From the NCBI GenBank assembly GCA_938030915.1, contig CALHIO010000306.1:1-7379 (forward strand): a stretch of DNA of 7,379 bases. The letters are read 5' to 3'. How positions within the stretch are numbered: the first letter of the stretch is position 1; the number at the start of each line of letters is the position of its first letter. The position numbers and the translations under genes were made by a program. The notes below the pieces were generated by a model. The model did not search any database. It was given only the letters and a program-made list of their open reading frames with translations, and was not told the DNA's origin. Below are positions 1 through 4,970 of this stretch, in pieces. The stretch comes from an uncultured Gemmatimonadota bacterium. Lineage in GTDB: Bacteria; Gemmatimonadota; Gemmatimonadetes; Longimicrobiales; Gaopeijiaceae.

Positions 1-2514
1 CTCGTGGGCGAGGCGGGCGTGATCCGGGAGGGGGATTCGGAGCGGACGATCACGATCATGAATCGTCCGGGGAGTGCCGAGGACGTTCGGAACGCCGTGA
101 TCACGGCTGCAGCGGGGACCCCGATCCGGGTCGGCGATATCGCGACCGTCTACGACACGTATGAGGAGCCCCGCCAGATCTCGCGTATCAACCGGCGCCC
201 TTCCGTGGGGTTCGAGGTCATCAGGGGGATCGGGGTGAACACCGTCGCCACCGCCGATGCCGTGAAGGAGCGGGTAGCCGAACTCGAGCGTCTGAACCCG
301 CTGGGGACGGAGCTCGTGCTCGAAGAGGACATGAGCGAGGAGATCGAACGGCAGCTTTCGGACCTCCGTACCCGAGCCCTGTTCAGCGCGCTCGTGATTT
401 TCGGTGTCTTGCTGGCATTCCTCCGTTCCTTCCGATCCGCGGCGCTCATCTTCACGACGATCGGGTTCAGCGTCCTGATCTCGCTGAACCTGATCTACTT
501 CGGCGGACTGACGCTCAATCTGCTGACCCTCATGGGGCTCGCGATGGGCTTCGGGCTGATCGTGGACAACTCGATCGTGGTGCTCGAGAACGTGTTCCGG
601 CGCTGGCAGGGCGGTGAACCCGCCGAGTCGGCTGCCGAGGGTGGGGCGCGCGACGTCGTGCTCCCGATCCTGGCTTCGACGGCCACGACGTTGATCGTCT
701 TCGTCCCGTTCGTGTACCTGCAGGGCGAACTACGCGTCTTCTACGTGCCTCTGGCGATCGTCGTGGCTCTCACGCTGATCGCCTCCCTCTTCGTCGCGTT
801 CACCTTCATTCCGTCGATCTCGGCGCGACTCTTGGCGACGGGGCCAAAGACGAATCCAGCAGGTCCATCCACGGGGGCTGGAGCGGCCGGCCGCACCGGC
901 ATGCCCCTGTACATGAGATTCTATGCGGACCTGGTCGGCTTCACGGTCCGCAGGCCGTGGTTGGCGATCACCGTGACCGTGCTCGTCTTCGGTGGCTCCT
1001 ACGCTCTCTTCGACCGGTATGTGAACACGTGGGCGATGTGGGGGGGCGGTGGAGGGCAGGATACGTACATCCTGGTACAGATCCGGCTTCCGAGGGGGTC
1101 GAATCTCGAGCGGAGCGATCAGCTCATGGAGTACTTCGAGGAGCGGGTCGGGGCGATCCCACAGGTCGAGCGCTTTACCGCGGATATCAATCAGACCTTC
1201 GGGATCATGCGCATCACGTTCCCGGATTCCCTCGAAAACACCCAGGCGCCGCCGGCGATCAAGCAGCAGATGGAGGCGTACAGCCACACCTTCACCGGGG
1301 CTGAAGTACGGGTCTTCGGATATGGCCCCTCGTTCTACGGGGGCGGGGGTGGAGCCCCGACGTACGGCATCCAGGTTCTGGGCTACAACTACGAACGGGT
1401 CCGGGACATCGCGGAGGATCTGGGTCGCCGCCTCGAACGACACAGCCGCGTGGTGGACGTAGACACGAACGCGTCCGGAGGTCGGTTTACCCGCGATCGG
1501 GCGTGGGAATTCGTGGCGACGGTGAATCGAGAAAGACTAGCACAATATGAACTTACGGTCGACGATCTAACCGGACGCATGAATGCTGCGGTCGCGGGTA
1601 CTGCGGGGCTCGGATTCATCAAGCTCGGCGGTGAGGAAGTTCAGTTTCAGGTCAAGCTGGAAGACAATCTGGAACTCGACGTTCTTGCCCTGAGGGAGAC
1701 TCTGATCGATACCCCCGGCGGCAGGCGAATTCGGCTCGGCGATGTGGTGACGATCGAGTCCCGGGATGTCCTGTCGCGAATCCGTCGTGAGGACCAGCAG
1801 TACGAGCGCACGGTGGCATATGAGTTCCGGGGGCCGGCACGACTCGGGGACCTGGTTCACGAGCAGTTGATCGCGACGGCTTCCGTTCCGCCCGGGTATT
1901 CGGTCGAAGCCAGCGATACCGGGTTCTTCATCGACGATGAGGAGCGGTTCCAGATCTGGTTGGTGCTCGGAGTGGCCCTCTTGCTGGTCTACATGGTTAC
2001 GGCGGCACTCTTCGAGTCACTCCGCCAGCCTCTGTGCGTGATCTTTACCGTTCCGATGGCTTTGATCGGCGTGTATCTGATCTTTTTCTACACTGACGCG
2101 TCGTTTACGCGAGAGGCATACGTCGGCGTGATCATGATGCTCGGCATCGTGGTCAACAACGCGATTCTTCTGGTGGACCACGTGAACGGGGTCCGACGTC
2201 GGCATGTCCACCTGCCTCTCGAGGATGCGATCGTGCGCGGGACGCTCGAGCGGGTTCGCCCGATTCTCATGACCACGACGACCACGGTTCTGGGCCTCAT
2301 GCCACTCGTGCTCTTCGGGGACCCTGCTGGAACGAACATCTGGGATGCCCTGGCGCTGGTTCTGATCGGTGGCTTGCTCTCCTCGACGCTCTTCGTGCTG
2401 ACCATCACGCCCGCGGCATATCACCTGCTCGAGCGTGGACGTGTCGATCGTGCCCCGCGACTGTCCCCCGGAGGGGACGGGGCTGTCCCGGCGGTGGGAG
2501 TCGCAGGCGCCTGA
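1..2514 (+). CDS. RND-family efflux transporter, inner-membrane subunit (5'-partial)
   Basis: Proton-driven inner-membrane pump subunit of a tripartite efflux system; the substrate cannot be read from the sequence. The frame is open from nt 1, so the start lies upstream; 837 residues are present against about 1,050 for AcrB, so roughly 200 N-terminal residues (TM1 and part of the first porter domain) are missing. Counting from nt 1, likely membrane helices are TM2 ~126-141, TM3 ~147-168, TM4 ~173-198, TM5-6 ~220-268, TM7 ~318-337, TM8 ~652-672, TM9 ~678-697, TM10 ~708-730, TM11 ~754-775 and TM12 ~781-803, with a large periplasmic domain between TM7 and TM8. TM4 holds VDNSIVVLEN (D189), TM10 holds VVNNAILLVDH (N719 at the AcrB K940 position), and TM11 begins RVRPILMT (R751, R753). 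Two five-glycine runs (348-352, 447-451) lie in the periplasmic part. HAE-1-like membership is likely, but metal or lipid export cannot be excluded. No adaptor or TolC-like gene follows. Confidence 0.93.
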   Translation, partial: LVGEAGVIREGDSERTITIMNRPGSAEDVRNAVITAAAGTPIRVGDIATVYDTYEEPRQISRINRRPSVGFEVIRGIGVNTVATADAVKERVAELERLNPLGTELVLEEDMSEEIERQLSDLRTRALFSALVIFGVLLAFLRSFRSAALIFTTIGFSVLISLNLIYFGGLTLNLLTLMGLAMGFGLIVDNSIVVLENVFRRWQGGEPAESAAEGGARDVVLPILASTATTLIVFVPFVYLQGELRVFYVPLAIVVALTLIASLFVAFTFIPSISARLLATGPKTNPAGPSTGAGAAGRTGMPLYMRFYADLVGFTVRRPWLAITVTVLVFGGSYALFDRYVNTWAMWGGGGGQDTYILVQIRLPRGSNLERSDQLMEYFEERVGAIPQVERFTADINQTFGIMRITFPDSLENTQAPPAIKQQMEAYSHTFTGAEVRVFGYGPSFYGGGGGAPTYGIQVLGYNYERVRDIAEDLGRRLERHSRVVDVDTNASGGRFTRDRAWEFVATVNRERLAQYELTVDDLTGRMNAAVAGTAGLGFIKLGGEEVQFQVKLEDNLELDVLALRETLIDTPGGRRIRLGDVVTIESRDVLSRIRREDQQYERTVAYEFRGPARLGDLVHEQLIATASVPPGYSVEASDTGFFIDDEERFQIWLVLGVALLLVYMVTAALFESLRQPLCVIFTVPMALIGVYLIFFYTDASFTREAYVGVIMMLGIVVNNAILLVDHVNGVRRRHVHLPLEDAIVRGTLERVRPILMTTTTTVLGLMPLVLFGDPAGTNIWDALALVLIGGLLSSTLFVLTITPAAYHLLERGRVDRAPRLSPGGDGAVPAVGVAGA
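2461..2489. repeat. GTCCC/GGGAC half-sites at 11-bp steps, possible activator site
   Basis: Seen directly: GTCCCC (2463-2468), a 4-base spacer, then GGGGAC (2473-2478) form a perfect 6-bp inverted repeat. A further GTCCC lies at 2485-2489, so the half-sites start at 2463, 2474 and 2485, one helical turn apart. Another GGGAC is at 2522-2526. The inverted repeat is centred about 119 bp upstream of the start site predicted from the adjacent sigma-54-type promoter, a usual distance for an enhancer-binding activator. It lies in the codons for the pump's non-conserved Gly/Pro/Ala tail, where the protein sequence is weakly constrained. The regulatory role is inference; it could also be a chance repeat in GC-rich DNA. 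Confidence 0.35.
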
Positions 2515-2518
2515 GTGG

Positions 2519-2554
2519 GGAGGGACGCCCTGTAGATAGGCCAAATCTCCCTCC
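2519..2554 (+). other. Possible hairpin just after the RND gene
   Basis: GGAGGGA (2519-2525) can pair over 7 bp with TCCCTCC (2548-2554), enclosing a short CCT/AGG inner stem. It begins 4 bases after the RND stop, so it could protect or end the pump transcript. No T-run follows, so it is not a standard intrinsic terminator. Confidence 0.25.
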
Positions 2555-2562
2555 GGACCCGG

Positions 2563-2577
2563 TGGCACACGGTTTGC
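2563..2577 (+). promoter_or_regulatory. Sigma-54 (-24/-12) type promoter for the envelope gene pair
   Basis: TGGCAC, five bases, TTGC reproduces the RpoN consensus core (TGGCAC-N5-TTGC) with every core base and the exact spacing. The base after TTGC is C rather than A/T, and the base before TGGCAC is G rather than a pyrimidine. Transcription would start near nt 2589, leaving a leader of about 39 nt before the ATG at 2628. No convincing sigma-70 pair is visible in this gap. If real, expression depends on RpoN and an ATP-using enhancer-binding activator, and so on a specific signal. The match is seen; use in vivo is inferred. Confidence 0.65.
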
Positions 2578-2614
2578 CCCTCTGAGGTATGTAGTAGGCA
2601 GTCGGAATCGGGTC

Positions 2615-2620
2615 AGGGGA
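2615..2620 (+). promoter_or_regulatory. Ribosome binding site of the beta-barrel gene
   Basis: AGGGGA lies 7 bases before the ATG at 2628. It supports that start over the out-of-frame ATG at 2620. Confidence 0.7.
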
Positions 2621-2627
2621 TGCCATC

Positions 2628-3383
2628 ATGGCCAGACGCTTCATCGAGATCGTGTTCAGCCTCGCGATCGTTGCGATCATGCTCGTCGCGGCGCCCGTCG
2701 GTGCGTTCGCACAGAGCGGGGACGGCTACCTGCTCAAGAAGCCACGTGTGACCTTGAAGTTCGAAACGGGATACGCGTTTCAGCAGACGAACAGCGACAT
2801 CTTCGACTTCTTGGTCGAAGAGCACACGCTCGATGGCAGCGACTTCAACGCGCCGTTTTTCGGTGTGGAGCTGGGCATCCGGATGTCGGAACGGCTCGAC
2901 CTGACCCTCGCCCTGGGCTTCCAGGAGAGTTCTCAACAGTCCGAGTTCCGCGAGTGGGTCGATCAGGACGATTCCCCGATCACTCAGGTGACCGGCCTGT
3001 CTCAGCTTCCCGCGACTGTGGGCGTCAAGTTCTTCCCGTTCCCTCGAGGTCGCTCGATCGGACGACTCGCCTGGGTACCGCGTGGGGTGTCGCCCTTCAT
3101 CGGGGGTTCCGTAGGACTGGTGGCCTATGATTTCGAGCAGTTCGGCGATTTCATCGACTACGACACACTCGACATCTTCTACGACGACTTCTTCAGCGAG
3201 GGGCAGGCCTTCCTCGCCCGTGCGTCGGCCGGCGTGAACATCTCTGTCGGCCCGCAGTTCCTGTTCTCGGCCGAGGGCCGCTACAGCTGGGCCCAAGCCA
3301 ATATGGAAGGCGACTACTTCGGCTTCTCTCCGATCGATCTGGACGGTTTCCAGTTGATCGGTGGCCTCGCCGTTCGCTTCTGA
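2628..3383 (+). CDS. Small secreted outer-membrane beta-barrel protein
   Basis: 251-residue exported protein, probably an eight-stranded outer-membrane barrel; its specific function is not recognised. Residues 1-28 form a clear signal peptide (MARR, a hydrophobic core, then cleavage after AFA28 before Q29). The mature protein alternates short amphipathic strands with polar loops (VTLKFETGYAF, FFGVELGIRM, LDLTLALGFQ, ATVGVKFFPFP, SPFIGGSVGLVAY, AFLARASAGVNI, FLFSAEGRYSW) and ends GGLAVRF, with the C-terminal aromatic residue expected of a BAM-complex insertion signal. An unusually acidic, aromatic loop (~168-191) has nine Asp/Glu and may face outside the cell. There is no OmpA-like peptidoglycan-binding domain. 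The start is set by the Shine-Dalgarno at 2615 and the signal peptide. A sigma-54-type promoter precedes it and a second secreted-protein gene follows after 10 bases. OmpW-like or generic 'OMP b-brl' families are the nearest guesses. Confidence 0.85.
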   Translation: MARRFIEIVFSLAIVAIMLVAAPVGAFAQSGDGYLLKKPRVTLKFETGYAFQQTNSDIFDFLVEEHTLDGSDFNAPFFGVELGIRMSERLDLTLALGFQESSQQSEFREWVDQDDSPITQVTGLSQLPATVGVKFFPFPRGRSIGRLAWVPRGVSPFIGGSVGLVAYDFEQFGDFIDYDTLDIFYDDFFSEGQAFLARASAGVNISVGPQFLFSAEGRYSWAQANMEGDYFGFSPIDLDGFQLIGGLAVRF

Positions 3384-3389
3384 GGGGAG
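3382..3389 (+). promoter_or_regulatory. Ribosome binding site overlapping the upstream stop codon
   Basis: GAGGGGAG starts on the second base of the preceding gene's TGA (3381-3383) and ends 4 bases before the ATG at 3394. It selects that ATG over the in-frame GTG at 3361, which has no Shine-Dalgarno and lies inside the upstream gene. The arrangement favours translational coupling. Confidence 0.8.
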
Positions 3390-3393
3390 TACC

Positions 3394-4878
3394 ATGAGCA
3401 TCATGAATCGTACCCTGGGACTGTCTCTGTCGGCCGGAGCGGTGGCGCTCGTCCTGGCTGCGCTCCCCGCCGCTGGACAGGCGAATGCGTCTGATCTGGA
3501 TGGGCGGTGGCTGCCCTTCATCGGCTGCTGGGAAGCGGTCGGGGCTCAGGAAGACATCGGTCTCCTCTGTTTCAGCCCTGCTGGTGAGGGTGTCGAGGTC
3601 ACGAACTACGTCGAGGGCGAGATCTCGTCGATCGAATTGCTCGTCGGCGATGGTGAGCGCCGACAGGTGAGCGCCGAGGGCTGCGAGGGGTGGGAGAGTC
3701 TGGTCTTCTCCGAGGACGGGCGTCGCGCGTTCACGACGACGGAGTTCCTCTGTGGAGACTCCGAGACGCGGGCCGGGACGGGCGTCATGACCTTCCTCTC
3801 CACGACGGGATGGGCAGACGTGCGGGCGCTGGAGATCGACGGTGAACCGTTCGCGTGGGTGCAGGAATACGAGCTTGCGAGCCTCGAAACGCTCCGCGAG
3901 CAGGACATTGCGGATCCAGCATCCGATCTCGGCATGGCGGTACGATCGGCTCGTATGGCGGCGTCGGCCTCGATCGACATCGACGATGTGCTCGAGGCCT
4001 CCGTGTCCATGGACGACAAGGCCGTGGAGACGTGGGTGATCCTTATGGGCGAAGATCTCCGTGTCGATGCAGGGGATCTGATCGCGCTCGCGGAAGCAGG
4101 CGTTTCCGACGACCTCATCGACGCGGTGGTCGCGGTCTCCAATCCCGAAGAGTTCATGGTCGAGGTCGGCCACGACGTGGAGCGCTCCGACGTGCCCGCG
4201 TACCCGGTGCATTACCGCGGATACATGTCGGTTGCGCACTACTGGGGTCCCCAATGGGGTCCGGGCTTTTGGTACGGATACTCGCCGTACTCGCCCTTCT
4301 ACGATGCCTACGGGTATTACGGTGGCTCCTATCGATACGGGTATTGGGGATACCGACCCGGATACGTGGTCGTCACGCCACGGGGCGATCGGGGCGGGGC
4401 CGTATATCGTGACGGATACCGCAGGGGTACCGACCGGGCCGGGCGCACCGCGCGGCCGCGTGGTTCGAACCCCCCGGCGACCGAATCCGGTGGCGCGTCG
4501 TCCCGCGGGAGCTCGGACACCCCTCGGCGAGCGAAGCCTCGGCGCCGGACGAGTGGTGAGGTAGCGCCTCAGACAAGTGGCGTGTCATCGCTGTCGGCGA
4601 GACCTTCCGCTCGGCCCGCGCGGATCGCGGCTCCACGGCCGTCTTCGAGCCGGACCTCGCGGCCGTCGACACCGGTCCGGACGTCACGTCCGTCGACTCC
4701 GAGCCGCATCTCCCGGCCCTCGGGTCCAAGCCGGGCTTCGGCCCCGCGGGTTTCGCGGCCGAGTCGACCCTCGGGTGCGCGACCGTCGACTTCGCGTCCG
4801 TCTGCGACGTCCCGGCCTTCCGGTGCACGACCGTCGCGCCCGTCCGGAGCCGCCCGGGGGCCGTCGGGGATGCGGTAG
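3394..4878 (+). CDS. Secreted protein of unknown function with Tyr/Gly/Trp-rich region and Arg-Ser-Pro repeat tail
   Basis: 494 residues; I do not recognise the family. Residues 1-30 are a signal peptide (cleavage after GQA30 or ANA32), so it is exported. Residues ~34-185 form a folded region beginning DLDGRWLPFIGCW, with four cysteines (C45, C59, C97, C120) that could make two disulfides in the periplasm. Residues ~225-254 (IALAEAGVSDDLIDAVVAVS, then NPEEF) look like a short helical pair of the 'L..aGvsd.vI..m' kind found in various envelope proteins. Residues ~270-324 are extremely rich in Tyr, Gly and Trp (GYGYY-, WGPQWGP-like). Residues ~330-494 are Arg/Ser/Pro-rich, probably disordered and strongly basic, ending in seven SRPS motifs. 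The start is chosen from the Shine-Dalgarno and signal peptide. It is co-oriented and probably coupled with the beta-barrel gene and is followed by an intrinsic terminator. A surface, matrix or cell-wall-binding role is possible but unproven. Confidence 0.85.
   Translation: MSIMNRTLGLSLSAGAVALVLAALPAAGQANASDLDGRWLPFIGCWEAVGAQEDIGLLCFSPAGEGVEVTNYVEGEISSIELLVGDGERRQVSAEGCEGWESLVFSEDGRRAFTTTEFLCGDSETRAGTGVMTFLSTTGWADVRALEIDGEPFAWVQEYELASLETLREQDIADPASDLGMAVRSARMAASASIDIDDVLEASVSMDDKAVETWVILMGEDLRVDAGDLIALAEAGVSDDLIDAVVAVSNPEEFMVEVGHDVERSDVPAYPVHYRGYMSVAHYWGPQWGPGFWYGYSPYSPFYDAYGYYGGSYRYGYWGYRPGYVVVTPRGDRGGAVYRDGYRRGTDRAGRTARPRGSNPPATESGGASSRGSSDTPRRAKPRRRTSGEVAPQTSGVSSLSARPSARPARIAAPRPSSSRTSRPSTPVRTSRPSTPSRISRPSGPSRASAPRVSRPSRPSGARPSTSRPSATSRPSGARPSRPSGAARGPSGMR
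4654..4848 (+). repeat. SRPS protein-level repeat tract (seven copies)
   Basis: Seven SRPS motifs, most preceded by T, I or V and followed by TP, G or A, are encoded here within a wider Arg/Ser/Pro tail (about 4594-4875). The codons differ between copies: tcg cgg ccg tcg, tca cgt ccg tcg, tcc cgg ccc tcg, tcg cgg ccg agt, tcg cgt ccg tct and tcc cgg cct tcc among them. The repeat is therefore imperfect in DNA but maintained in protein. Confidence 0.8.
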
Positions 4879-4899
4879 CCGCGCGCAATCTCGGACATG

Positions 4900-4941
4900 G
4901 AGCGGAGCGGAGGGCAGGGGTCCTCTGCTCCGCTCTTTTTT
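4900..4941 (+). terminator. Strong intrinsic (Rho-independent) terminator
   Basis: The arm at 4900-4914 (GAGCGGAGCGGAGGG) pairs with 4921-4935 over 15 bp, with two G-U pairs and a 6-base loop (CAGGGG), and is followed at once by TTTTTT (4936-4941). It lies 21 bases after the stop at 4878, so it ends the secreted-protein transcript and separates it from glnS. Confidence 0.92.
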
Positions 4942-4952
4942 GCATACGGTTG

Positions 4953-4961
4953 TGCTAAATT
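4953..4961 (+). promoter_or_regulatory. Extended -10 promoter element close to the glnS start (leaderless candidate)
   Basis: TG-C-TAAATT: an extended -10 TG followed by TAAATT (4956-4961), which fits the TAnnnT pattern and 4 of 6 bases of TATAAT. No matching -35 box is visible at 16-18 bp; that span is the terminator's T-run and stem. Transcription would start about nt 4967-4970, immediately before the ATG at 4971. No Shine-Dalgarno lies in the 20 bases before that ATG, as expected for a leaderless mRNA. Confidence 0.5.
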
Positions 4962-4970
4962 CCCAGCTCC

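Noticed and set aside
730..1443. 237-codon minus-strand frame inside the RND gene
   Set aside because: Antisense to conserved transmembrane and porter segments; composition is typical of a GC-rich shadow frame.
2588..2597. TATGTA/TAGTAG as a sigma-70 -10 box before the barrel gene
   Set aside because: No -35 hexamer at 16-18 bp; the sigma-54-type match just upstream is far better.
3361..3393. Earlier GTG start for the secreted Tyr/Gly/Trp protein
   Set aside because: It would add 11 residues ahead of the signal peptide, overlap the barrel gene and lacks a Shine-Dalgarno; the ATG at 3394 has a well-placed one.
2613..3521. 302-codon open frame on the minus strand
   Set aside because: It lies wholly antisense to the signal-peptide-bearing barrel gene and the start of the next one, has charged, His/Asp/Arg-rich composition without domain features, and is explained by the scarcity of stops in GC-rich DNA.
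3193..4254. 353-codon open frame on the minus strand
   Set aside because: Antisense to two well-supported secreted-protein genes; low-complexity Arg/His-rich product with no start signal or recognisable motif.
4654..4848. CRISPR-like or tandem DNA repeat
   Set aside because: The periodicity is in the protein only; DNA copies are short and differ in codons, with no spacers of constant length.
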